Below are positions 1 through 8,882 of a stretch of DNA of 46,003 nucleotides, in pieces. The translations under genes were made by a program, and so were the position numbers. The first letter of the stretch is position 1; each line of letters begins with the position of its first letter. The stretch covers positions 1 to 46,003 of the forward strand of contig JABFXX010000014.1 of the NCBI GenBank assembly GCA_013368795.1, written 5' to 3'. This stretch comes from Kofleriaceae bacterium. GTDB lineage: Bacteria; Myxococcota_A; Polyangia; Haliangiales; Haliangiaceae. A model generated the notes under the pieces. It was not told where the DNA came from. It ran no database searches and saw only the letters and a list, made by a program, of their open reading frames with translations.

Positions 1-1
1 G

Positions 2-547
2 GCGCTGACGACGCTCGCCGAGCTCGCGATCCAGAAGGGCGATGACGGCCGCGCCGCATGGCACCTGCGCGCCGTGCTCGCGCTCGATCCAGCGGATGCA
101 TATGCGAGGGCCGCGCTCGCGGACACGATGCTCGACGGCGATCCAGCGGGTGCCTCTGCGTTGCTCGCCGGATACGAGGCGATCGACAACCTGCTCGTTC
201 GCCGCGCGATCGCGGAGAGCCGCGCGCACGGTCCCGATGCGGCGAGGCTCGCGGCGATGATGCGAGAGCGGATCGCGGCGGCAGCCGTGCGCGGCGACCG
301 CGTTCACCTTCGCGAGGAGGCGATGTTCGTGCTCGCGGTCGAGAGCGACCCGGATCGCGCGTTGCGGCTCGCGATCGCGAACTGGGACCAGCAGAAGGAG
401 CTCGCCGACGCGCGTCTCCTCGCCGAGACCGCGGCCGAGGCTCGCGATGGCGCCGCGGCAGCGCCGGTGATCGAGTGGGCGAGAAACACCGGTGTGCGCG
501 ACATCCGACTCGACCGCTGGCTCGTACGTCTGGGAGTCAGCCGATGA
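2..547 (+). CDS. TPR-like repeat protein, 5'-truncated by the window edge
   Basis: The frame is open from base 2, so the true start lies upstream; 181 codons are visible. The visible N-terminal part is alanine-rich and helical, with the spacing and small-residue pattern of tetratricopeptide repeats (for example AAWHLRAVLALDPADAYAR followed by LADTML). The rest (RIAAAAVRG, LRLAIANWDQQKELADARLLAE) looks like further degenerate TPR helices. TPR proteins are usually scaffolds; no catalytic motif is visible. Its TGA overlaps the ATG of the HupE-like gene in an ATGA, so the two are almost certainly cotranscribed and translationally coupled. The block continues through a lipoprotein and a DUF4331 protein. 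The TPR assignment is by pattern and is moderately sure; the coding frame itself is secure. Confidence 0.75.
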   Translation, partial: ALTTLAELAIQKGDDGRAAWHLRAVLALDPADAYARAALADTMLDGDPAGASALLAGYEAIDNLLVRRAIAESRAHGPDAARLAAMMRERIAAAAVRGDRVHLREEAMFVLAVESDPDRALRLAIANWDQQKELADARLLAETAAEARDGAAAAPVIEWARNTGVRDIRLDRWLVRLGVSR

Positions 548-1587
548 AATTCATCGTCTTCCTCTCGATCGTCCTCGCGGCCTCGCCCGCGCTCGCGCAC
601 AAGCCGAGCGACGCGCACGTCCGGCTCGAGGCCAGCGGCGAGCGCGTCACCGGCCGGCTCGACGTCGCCGTGCGCGACCTCGACGCCGCGCTATCGATCG
701 ACGACGGCGACGGCAACCTCACGTGGGGCGAGCTCGAGGCTGCCGCGCCGCGCATTCGCGACTACGTCGCCGGCCGACTGCAAATCGCCGGCTGCACGAT
801 CGCGCAGGGCAGGGCTGCGCTCGTCGATCTGTCCGACGGTGCCTACTGGTCGATGCCGCTCGACGCGCGCTGCACAGACACGCGCGCGCTCGTGATCACC
901 TACGCGCTCCTGTTCGACATCGATGCCCAGCACCGCGGGCTCGTCCACGTCGGCGGCCAGACACTGATCGCCCGCGATGCGACGCCGATCGTCGCCGAGG
1001 TCGGCGCGGGCACGAGCATCGCCGCGTTCGTGCGCGAGGGCATCTGGCACATCTGGATCGGGCTCGACCACATCCTGTTCCTCGTGTGCCTGATCCTCCC
1101 CGCGGTGTTCCCGATGCGGCGCGCCGCGCAGTCGATGCGAACGGTCGCGACGGAAGTGTTCGAGATCGTCACCGCGTTCACGCTCGCTCACTCGATCACG
1201 CTCGTGATCTCCGCGGTCGGCCTCGTCACGCTGCCGTCGCGGTTCGTCGAGACTGCGATCGCGCTGTCCGTCGTCGCCGCCGCGCTCAATAATCTCGTCC
1301 GCGCCGTCGACGCGCGCTGGGCGGTCGCGTTCGCGCTCGGCCTGTTGCACGGCTTCGGATTCTCGAGCGTGCTGATCGATCTCGGCCTGCCGTCGCACGA
1401 GCTGATCGGCACGCTGCTCGGCTTCAACGTCGGCGTCGAGCTCGGTCAGGCCGCGATCGTGCTCGCCGTGCTGCCGCTGCTCTATCTCATCCGCAAGACG
1501 CTCGCGTACCAGGCGCTGCTGTTCGCCGGTTCGGGCGCCGTCGCGATCCTCGCCTCGATCTGGACCTACCAGCGCCTGTTCATCTAG
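544..1587 (+). CDS. HupE/UreJ-family membrane protein (HupE_2 type)
   Basis: This 347-residue protein has a signal peptide (residues 1-18, cleavage near ALA-HKPSD), a periplasmic N-terminal domain of about 150 residues and a C-terminal block of about six hydrophobic segments. An EF-hand-like loop lies at residues 52-63 (DDGDGNLTWGE), with Ile in place of the usual first Asp. The membrane part carries the family's histidine signatures: HIWIGLDHILFL (about 169-180), AFTLAHSITL and LLHGFGFSS. HupE/UreJ proteins are linked to nickel or cobalt uptake, but this long form with an exported N-domain is much less characterised, so the substrate is unknown. The start overlaps the upstream TPR stop (ATGA). 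Family placement is confident; the transport role is inference. Confidence 0.88.
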   Translation: MKFIVFLSIVLAASPALAHKPSDAHVRLEASGERVTGRLDVAVRDLDAALSIDDGDGNLTWGELEAAAPRIRDYVAGRLQIAGCTIAQGRAALVDLSDGAYWSMPLDARCTDTRALVITYALLFDIDAQHRGLVHVGGQTLIARDATPIVAEVGAGTSIAAFVREGIWHIWIGLDHILFLVCLILPAVFPMRRAAQSMRTVATEVFEIVTAFTLAHSITLVISAVGLVTLPSRFVETAIALSVVAAALNNLVRAVDARWAVAFALGLLHGFGFSSVLIDLGLPSHELIGTLLGFNVGVELGQAAIVLAVLPLLYLIRKTLAYQALLFAGSGAVAILASIWTYQRLFI

Positions 1588-1610
1588 CGCCGTCATTCAA
1601 GGAGAGCCCC

Positions 1611-2120
1611 ATGCGCACAACGATCCTGTTCGCGCTGGCGATAGCTGCGTGTACACGCGGCGATGCGCCACCGCCACCGCCGCAACCCGTACCACCGACC
1701 GTCGACGAGTCGCCTGGCCCTGTCGGATCGAAGGACCTCGCCGGTCTCGCCGGCATCGCCGCGCAGCTGCACGACGAGTCGCATCAGCGGCCCGCCGTGA
1801 AGGTGAAGGTCGAGGCACTGTTCGACGCACTCGCCGCGAACGGCATCACGCTGACGACCACGAGACAGGTGCTCGCGGCGACCGCAGCAGCGGACTACTG
1901 CGCGCTCGGCGTCACGGCCGAGAGCGTCGCGGTCGCGGTCTGCGAGTACAAGACGCTCGACGCGGCGCGGGCCGGCAAGAAGCTGCTCGAGACGCGCTAC
2001 GCGAAGCTCGTACCGGATGCGGTGCGAGCGCTCAACGGAACCACGTTGCTCACCGTCGCGAATGGCACGAGTCACCGGGAGGTCCGGGACCGCGTGCTCG
2101 ACACGTTCGCGACTCTTTAA
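1611..2120 (+). CDS. putative lipoprotein, unknown function
   Basis: A 169-residue product with a strong Shine-Dalgarno AAGGAG about 7 bases before the ATG. The N-terminus MRTTILFALAIAAC is a short signal ending in a lipobox (IAAC), with Thr at +2, which suggests outer-membrane sorting by the usual rule. A proline-rich linker (about residues 22-32) follows, then an alpha/beta-looking domain of about 130 residues with two or three cysteines (YCALGV, VCEYK) that could form a disulfide in the periplasm. I recognise no family. It sits between the HupE-like gene and the DUF4331 gene on the same strand with gaps of 23 and 16 bases, so it is probably part of that operon. Confidence 0.72.
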   Translation: MRTTILFALAIAACTRGDAPPPPPQPVPPTVDESPGPVGSKDLAGLAGIAAQLHDESHQRPAVKVKVEALFDALAANGITLTTTRQVLAATAAADYCALGVTAESVAVAVCEYKTLDAARAGKKLLETRYAKLVPDAVRALNGTTLLTVANGTSHREVRDRVLDTFATL

Positions 2121-2136
2121 CCCGAGAGAGGATCCA

Positions 2137-3714
2137 ATGAAATTGCGAGATCGATTGCTGGGCGGAGCCTTGGCCGCCGCCACGATGCTGACGCCGGGGA
2201 CCGGCATGGCGTCGAGTCACCGCGAGGCGCCGTTCATCACCAAGAACCCGAAGGTGGACGGCACGGACTTCTACATGTTCAACAGCTACGAGGGAGCCGC
2301 GCGCGACGGCTACGTCACACTCATCGCGAACTACCTCCCGCTGCAGGACAGCTACGGCGGTCCGAACTACTTCACGCTCGATCCGGAGGCGCTGTACGAG
2401 ATCCACATCGACAACACCGGCGATGGGATCGAGGACATCACGTTCCAGTTCGACTTCGACCTGAACCTCACGAACAACGGCACCGGCGTCGAGCTGCCGA
2501 TCGGCGGCAAGAACATCAACATCCCGCTCGCGGTCGCTGGCTCGCTGTCGAGCCCGACCGATGCCGATCAGAACATGATCGAGACGTACAAGCTCGGCGT
2601 CGTGCGCGGCCCTCGCCGTGGCTCGGCGGCGACGTCGGTGACGAACCTCGCCGACAACTCGACGACGTTCCACAAGCCGTACGACAACGCCGGCGGCAAG
2701 ACGATCGCGAACTACGCGAGTTACGCGAACCAGTTCATCTACGAGTTCGACATGCCGGGCTGCACGCCGACGGGCGTCCAGGCGGGGACGCACTCGCGCG
2801 TGTTCGTCGGCCAGCGCCGCGAGGGCTTCGCGGTCAACCTCGGCCAGGTGTTCGACCTCGTCAACATGGGCGTGTCCGCGCTCGGCGTCACGCCGGCGAA
2901 CGGCCAGGCCGACCTGACCGGCGCGGCCGACCAGGGCAAGAACATCGTCGGCAACAAGAACATCACCTCGCTCGCGATCGAGGTGCCCGCGTCGTGCCTC
3001 GAGAGGGACGCGAGCTCGCCGATCATCGCGGGCTGGACGACCGCGAGCGTGCGCCAGGCGCGCGTCATCAACCCGACCGCGACCTTCAAGACGCCGGCGC
3101 GCGAAGGCGGACCGTGGGTCCAGGTCTCGCGCCTCGGCATGGTGCTCGTCAACGAGATCGTCATCGGCATCAAGGACAAGGACAAGTTCAACGGCAGCGA
3201 GCCGAAGGACGATGGTCAGTTCGCCGACTACGTGACGAACCCGTCGCTGCCGATCCTCGTCGAGGTCGTGTTCGGCGCCACCGGCGCGCTCGCACCGACG
3301 ACGTACCCGCGCGCGGATCTCGTCGCGGCGTTCCTCAACGGCGTGCCGAGCGTCAATGTCATGAGCCCGACGCTGTTCGAGGCGGTGCGCCTCAACACGG
3401 CCGTCCCGGCGACGTCGCGCGCGAACCAGAACGCGCTCGGTGCCGCGACCTGCTTCGATCCGCCGGCGAACAACACCGTCGGGCCGACGCTGAACCTCGC
3501 GCGCACCGGCTGCGACCCGGCCGGATTCCCGAACGGCCGCCGTCCAGGCGACGACACCGTCGACATCGCGCTCCGCGTCGCGATGGGCTTCCTGCTCGAC
3601 CAGAACCACGCACCGATCCGCGGCGCCCCGCTCGTCGACGGTGCGAAGGTCGACGCGCGCGACTTCCTCGCGGCGTTCCCGTACCTCAACACGCCCGCGG
3701 CAGGTGCGCCGTGA
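2137..3714 (+). CDS. DUF4331 family secreted protein
   Basis: The 525-residue product starts at an ATG preceded by GAGAGAGGA, a good ribosome site. Residues 1-26 are a signal peptide ending around GMAS. The mature N-terminus SSHREAPFIT, followed by VDGTDFYMFNSYE, is the hallmark of DUF4331 proteins. Asp-rich stretches (NTGDGIEDITFQFDFDL) suggest a calcium-binding beta structure. The C-terminal part has ALRVAMGFLLDQNHAP and a final DFLAAFPYLNTP, also typical. Few cysteines are present, consistent with an extracytoplasmic beta-rich protein. The function of the family is unknown. Its neighbours are TPR and HupE-like genes upstream and a small lipoprotein whose GTG overlaps this stop (GTGA). Family identity is confident. 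Confidence 0.92.
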   Translation: MKLRDRLLGGALAAATMLTPGTGMASSHREAPFITKNPKVDGTDFYMFNSYEGAARDGYVTLIANYLPLQDSYGGPNYFTLDPEALYEIHIDNTGDGIEDITFQFDFDLNLTNNGTGVELPIGGKNINIPLAVAGSLSSPTDADQNMIETYKLGVVRGPRRGSAATSVTNLADNSTTFHKPYDNAGGKTIANYASYANQFIYEFDMPGCTPTGVQAGTHSRVFVGQRREGFAVNLGQVFDLVNMGVSALGVTPANGQADLTGAADQGKNIVGNKNITSLAIEVPASCLERDASSPIIAGWTTASVRQARVINPTATFKTPAREGGPWVQVSRLGMVLVNEIVIGIKDKDKFNGSEPKDDGQFADYVTNPSLPILVEVVFGATGALAPTTYPRADLVAAFLNGVPSVNVMSPTLFEAVRLNTAVPATSRANQNALGAATCFDPPANNTVGPTLNLARTGCDPAGFPNGRRPGDDTVDIALRVAMGFLLDQNHAPIRGAPLVDGAKVDARDFLAAFPYLNTPAAGAP

Positions 3715-3962
3715 GAGTCGCGCTCGCACTCCTGTTCGCGCTCGCCGCGTGCGGGGACGACGCGCCGGCGAAGATGCCCGACGGCGGCATGGAGCCCGAC
3801 GGGGGCGGCATGATGGAGACGACGCTGACGTCGTACGTGAAGGACTTGATCCTGAACCAGACGACGGCGACCGCCGCGCCGAAGCCGTACAGCGAGTTCG
3901 GCTCGCTGCCGGATCCCGACGGCGACGCGAACAACGTCGGCGCGTACTCGTCGTTGTTCTAA
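3711..3962 (+). CDS. small putative lipoprotein, end of the DUF4331 operon
   Basis: An 83-residue product beginning at a GTG embedded in the DUF4331 stop (GTGA), which is translational coupling. The N-terminus MRVALALLFALAAC is a lipoprotein signal with lipobox LAAC and Gly at +2. The mature part is Asp/Gly/Met-rich (DGGMEPDGGGMME), then a short domain ending EFGSLPDPDGDANNVGAYSSLF. No family recognised; partner proteins of DUF4331 are a reasonable guess from position only. Its TAA stop overlaps the TAG stop of the convergent methyltransferase gene within the tetranucleotide CTAA at 3959-3962. Confidence 0.7.
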   Translation: MRVALALLFALAACGDDAPAKMPDGGMEPDGGGMMETTLTSYVKDLILNQTTATAAPKPYSEFGSLPDPDGDANNVGAYSSLF

Positions 3963-4603
3963 TGCCCGTGCGGCCAGCCTTCGGCGCCGACCAGGGGCAC
4001 GAAGCGCACGTCGCCGAGATCCTCCTCGACGTACTCGTCGTCGCGCCTCCGCGTGATGCGGACGAGCCGCTGGCTCGACGCCTCGCCGTGCGGGACGATG
4101 CAGCGACCGCCGATCGCGAGCTGCGCGAGCAGCGACGGAGGAGGTCTCGGCGCACCCGCTGCGACCGCGATCGCGTCGAACGGCGCGTTCGTCGGCCAGC
4201 CGAGCGAGCCGTCGCCGACGTGCACCTGCACGTTCTGATATCCGAGGCGCGCGAGCCGTTCTGCGGCCATGTGCGCGAGCTCGGGGATGCGCTCGACGGT
4301 GTGGACCTCTCGCACGAGCTTGCCGAGGATCGCGGCGGCGTAACCCGAGCCCGTCCCGATCTCGAGCACCTTCTCGAACCCCTCGAGCCGGAGCGCCTGC
4401 ACGGTCATCGCCACGACGTACGGCTGCGAGATCGTCTGGCCGAACCCGATCGCGAGGGGCGAGTCCTCGTAGGCGAGCTCTTTCAGGTCGTCGTCGACGA
4501 ACTCCTCGCGAGGCACGTCACCGAACGCTGCGAGGACGTGGGGATCGACGATGTCCCTCCGCCGGAGTTGCTCCGAGACCATGCGTGCGCGTCCCATGCT
4601 CAC
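3959..4603 (-). CDS. pcm: protein-L-isoaspartate O-methyltransferase
   Basis: The 214-residue protein uses S-adenosylmethionine to methylate L-isoaspartyl residues in damaged proteins, starting their repair; it is cytosolic. The N-terminus MSMGRARMVSEQLRRRDI matches the usual PCMT opening, followed by VPREEFV and the substrate-site segment GFGQTISQPYVVAMT. The SAM-binding motif I is VLEIGTGSGYAAAIL, with VHTVERIPELA (motif II) and VHVGDGSLGW then APFDAIAVAAGAP (motif III). Length is normal for bacterial Pcm. The gene lies 51 bases downstream of a universal stress protein on the same strand, so the pair may form a stress-response unit. The 3' end overlaps the convergent lipoprotein gene by 4 bases. 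Confidence 0.95.
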   Translation of the reverse strand: MSMGRARMVSEQLRRRDIVDPHVLAAFGDVPREEFVDDDLKELAYEDSPLAIGFGQTISQPYVVAMTVQALRLEGFEKVLEIGTGSGYAAAILGKLVREVHTVERIPELAHMAAERLARLGYQNVQVHVGDGSLGWPTNAPFDAIAVAAGAPRPPPSLLAQLAIGGRCIVPHGEASSQRLVRITRRRDDEYVEEDLGDVRFVPLVGAEGWPHGH

Positions 4604-4654
4604 CGCCTTCGTTCGAGGATGGGCACATACCCGAGATCGCGCAAGTCGGCGTTG

Positions 4655-5122
4655 TCAGGCCGCTGCTTCTGCGTGGCCGTGAGTCGTATGCGGGCGAACG
4701 GTCAAAACCGGGCAAGGAGCGGTGCGAACCACCGACTCCGTGATGCTGCCGAGCAGCGCGCGGGACACGCCGCGGCGGCCGTGGGTGCCCATCACGATGA
4801 GGTCGGCACCGACTTCCTTCGCGGTCTGGTTGATGACGTCGCGGGCGTCGCCGGTGCGCAGCAGCACCTGACCGATCGTCACCCGGTCGCGATGGGCATC
4901 GGCGATCTGGTCGAGCGCGGCCTGGTTGTCGTGCACCATCGAGTCGATGACGGTGCTCGTCAGTGCAACTCCGAGCTCGGGCACGCCGAGCGCCGGAATG
5001 CCGATGACATTGACGAGGTGAATGGTCGCACCGAACGTCTGCGCGAGCTCGCATGCGAAATCGAGGGCCTCGTCGGCGCCCTCGCCTAGGTCTGTTGGAA
5101 CGAGGATCGATTTGGGAAGCAT
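4655..5122 (-). CDS. universal stress protein (UspA family)
   Basis: A 155-residue single UspA domain. The opening MLPKSILVPTDLGEGADEAL is the standard first beta strand with the nucleotide-contacting Asp, and the C-terminal half carries DLIVMGTHGRRGVSRALLGS followed by ESVVRTAPCPVLTV. That is the ATP-binding G-2X-G-9X-G(S/T) pattern, so an ATP-binding Usp is expected. I chose the ATG at 5122 because it starts directly at the conserved strand; an upstream in-frame ATG at 5155 would add 11 residues. It is divergent from the histidine kinase gene, with 57 bases between the starts, and is followed on the same strand by pcm. Confidence 0.92.
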   Translation of the reverse strand: MLPKSILVPTDLGEGADEALDFACELAQTFGATIHLVNVIGIPALGVPELGVALTSTVIDSMVHDNQAALDQIADAHRDRVTIGQVLLRTGDARDVINQTAKEVGADLIVMGTHGRRGVSRALLGSITESVVRTAPCPVLTVRPHTTHGHAEAAA

Positions 5123-5179
5123 GGCAAGACACAGAGCTTTCACGAACCGGGCCAAGGATCGGGTAGAACCTCATCAGGC

Positions 5180-6597
5180 GTGCAGCTCACCCGTAAGTTC
5201 ATCGCGGCGCTCGTCATCGGCGTTGCCCTCGTCGCGATGATTCAGGGATTCTTCGACTATCACCGCGAGCGTGATGTCTTCGACAACCAGATGCGCGGCG
5301 AGGCAACGGCGCTCGGGCGCGCGCTCGCGCGCGGCATGGCCGAAGTCTGGGAGCGCGACGGAGAAGCAGCGGCTCGCCAGTTCCTGCTGACCGCGTCGAG
5401 CCAGAGCGAGCACATTCGCGCGCGCTGGATCTGGCTCGATGCGTCGACGCGCGACGCGCCGCGGATTCCGCGAAGCGACCTCGCGCCGATGAACGAAGGC
5501 CAGGTCGTGATCGAGAAGGATGGCGACCAGCTCCTGACGTACATCCCGGTGAAGGTGCCCGAGCCGCGCGAGGGAGGTCTCGAGATCGCGCAGCCGCTCG
5601 CGCAGCTCGACAAGTTCACCGCGGACTCGCTGCGCAACGGCATCATCGCGTCGGCGAGCGCGGTCGCGATCGCGGCGGTGCTCGCGCTTGGTCTCGGCGT
5701 CGTGTTCATCGGCCGGCCGATGGCGAAGCTCGCCGAGAAGGCGCGTCGCGTCGGCACCGGCGATCTGTCGGGGCCGCTGATCCTCGCGCAGCGCGACGAG
5801 CTCGGTCAGCTCGCGAAGGAGATCAACCTGATGTGCGAGCGGCTCGCGGCGGAGCGCAGCGCGCGAGAGACCGCGACCGAGCAGCTGCGCCACGCGGATC
5901 GACTGACCACGGTTGGCAAGCTCGCGTCGGGTCTCGCCCACGAGCTGGGCACACCGCTCAACGTCGTGCAGGGCCGCGCTCGCCTCATCCGCGATCGCGA
6001 GGTCGAGGGCGATGATGTGATCGATTCGGCACGGATCGTCGCCGAGCAGGCAGAACGCATGACCGCGCTGATCCGCCAGCTGCTCGACTTCGCGCGGCCG
6101 CGTCCGCTGCACAAGGCGCCGGTCAACGTGACGAACCTGTGCACGCGCGTATGCGAGCTCGTCGGACCGATCGCGCGCAAAGCGAACGTCACGTTGCAAC
6201 CGCCGCCGTTCGATGACAGCCTCCGCGTCGAGGCAGACGACGGTCAGCTGAATCAGGTGATGACGAACCTCGTGATCAACGCGATCCACGCGATGCCCTC
6301 CGGCGGCACCGTCGCGATCAGCGCGCGCAGTGTCGAGCAGATGCCGCCGCCATACATCGAGGGCTCGAAGCACTCGTGGATCGCGGTCGACGTTCGCGAT
6401 ACCGGCACCGGTATGGATGCCGATACGCGCGACCGCATCTTCGAGCCGTTCTTCACGACAAAGGGGGTGGGCGAGGGCACTGGCCTCGGCCTCAGCGTGT
6501 CGTGGGGCATCGTGCGCGAGCACGGCGGCTGGATCGACGTCGCGTCCGAGCTCGGCAGCGGCTCGACGTTCACCCTCTACTTGCCGCGTGGTGACGC

Positions 6598-6601
<4 letters not shown>
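5180..6601 (+). CDS. sensor histidine kinase, partner of the downstream NtrC-type regulator
   Basis: A 473-residue membrane kinase starting at GTG. A first membrane helix (about 7-24) and a second (about 153-177) enclose a periplasmic sensor of about 125 residues with no recognised domain. A HAMP linker follows (about 178-228), then the dimerisation domain with the phospho-accepting His254 in GLAHELGTPLNVV. The ATPase domain shows the N-box (QLNQVMTNLVINAIHAM), G1 (DVRDTGTGM), F-box (IFEPFFTTK) and G2 (GTGLGLSVSWGI). The GLAHEL/GTPL form is typical of NtrB/ZraS-like kinases paired with sigma-54 activators. Its TGA overlaps the regulator's ATG (ATGA), so the pair is cotranscribed. The signal sensed is unknown. 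Confidence 0.95.
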
Positions 6602-7953
<1,352 letters not shown>

Positions 7954-7970
7954 TGCGCTACACCTAGACG

Positions 7971-8483
7971 ATGTCGCGATTCGCGGTGCGCGAAGCGGTG
8001 GAGAGCGACGCCGAAGGAATCGCGCGCGCACATACGGACAGCTGGCAGACCAGCTATCGCGGGATCCTGCCCGACACCGTGCTCGATCGAATCGACGTCG
8101 GTCAGCGCGCGGAGACGCGGCGACGCATCCTGCGCGACAAGTCGATCTACCAGCTCGTCGCGTACGACGTCACGCACGGCGATGTCGTCGGATTCTGCGA
8201 TGCGGGAGCGAGCCGTCGCCACGTGCCGTACGCGGGAGAGGTCTACGCGATCTACATGGTGCAGCACGCGAAGCGGCATGGCCTCGGCCAGGCGATGTTC
8301 GAGCACGTGCAGCGCTGGTTCACCGCGCGCGAGATGACATCGATGATCGTGTGGGTGCTCGAGAACAACCACCACGCGCGCGGGTTCTACGAGGCGATGG
8401 GCGGTCGTGTGTCGACGTCGCTTCAGAGCCGCGTCGGTGGGTATCCGGTCACCGAAGTCGCGTACGCCTGGGATCGGTTCTAG
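7971..8483 (+). CDS. GNAT family N-acetyltransferase
   Basis: A 170-residue single GNAT domain starting 17 bases after the regulator's stop. The N-terminal strand FAVREAVESDAEGIARAHTDSW and YRGILPDTVLD are typical of the DinF/RimI-like GNATs that begin with an SWxxxYxGILP segment. The acetyl-CoA binding motif A is IYMVQHAKRHGLGQAMFEH, with the pyrophosphate loop in the form QHAKRHGLG. Motif B is VWVLENNHHARGFYEAMGG. The acceptor substrate cannot be read from sequence. It may be read through from the two-component operon, but no coupling by overlap is seen. Confidence 0.88.
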   Translation: MSRFAVREAVESDAEGIARAHTDSWQTSYRGILPDTVLDRIDVGQRAETRRRILRDKSIYQLVAYDVTHGDVVGFCDAGASRRHVPYAGEVYAIYMVQHAKRHGLGQAMFEHVQRWFTAREMTSMIVWVLENNHHARGFYEAMGGRVSTSLQSRVGGYPVTEVAYAWDRF

Positions 8484-8486
8484 GTG

Positions 8487-8524
8487 CGCGGGGCGTTCTG
8501 CCCCGCGGGGGCAAGCTGCCCCGC
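8487..8524 (+). terminator. GC-rich hairpin pair after the acetyltransferase gene, possible terminator
   Basis: A perfect 8-bp stem (8487-8494 CGCGGGGC with 8500-8507 GCCCCGCG, loop GTTCT) begins 4 bases after the acetyltransferase stop. The middle arm can instead pair with a third arm at 8519-8524 (CCCCGC), so two mutually exclusive hairpins are possible. There is no U-tract, so intrinsic termination is uncertain. It could also be an attenuator-like switch for the downstream exported protein gene, about 100 bases away. Confidence 0.45.
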
Positions 8525-8624
8525 GATGAAGCGGTCCAAGTAGCGAGATTTTCAGGGGCGAAGAGGCATGTCGGGTGCAACCCCGGGCGGCCACATCCTC
8601 TTTCTCAAAAGGACGTCAAATACC

Positions 8625-8882
8625 ATGCGCACCCTGACCAACGTTGTTGTTGCCCTCGGCCTCCTCGCTGCCCCCGCGTTCGCTGAAACCCCGGCCAAGA
8701 AGGCGCCGGACGCCGCGAAGACGGAGACCAAGGTCGAGGAGAAGAAGACCGAGGAGAAGGCCCCGGCCGAGAAGACCGAAGAGAAGACCGAGAAGACGAC
8801 CGAGAAGAAGACCGCCACGAAGAAGGCGGCCCCGAAGAAGGCGGCTGCTCCGAAGGCCGAGGCGGCCCCGAAGACCGAGTAA
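8625..8882 (+). CDS. exported Lys/Glu/Ala-rich low-complexity protein
   Basis: An 85-residue product. I chose the ATG at 8625 because AAAAGGA lies about 12 bases upstream and because it gives a clean signal peptide (MRTLTNVVVALGLLAAPAFA, cleaved before ETPAKK). The mature part is almost entirely Lys, Glu, Ala, Thr and Pro, arranged as short repeats such as KTEEK/KTEKT and KKAAPKKAAAPK. It resembles histone-H1-like or spacer sequences and would be disordered and periplasmic. No enzymatic motif. Similar short low-complexity exported proteins are often annotated as hypothetical. Its TAA is immediately followed by the stop of the convergent oxygenase gene (0-base gap). Confidence 0.72.
   Translation: MRTLTNVVVALGLLAAPAFAETPAKKAPDAAKTETKVEEKKTEEKAPAEKTEEKTEKTTEKKTATKKAAPKKAAAPKAEAAPKTE

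Noticed and set aside
2050..4155. Long minus-strand open frame opposite the DUF4331 gene
   Set aside because: Arg/Val/Asp-rich shadow frame; the plus strand encodes a recognisable exported family with a ribosome site.
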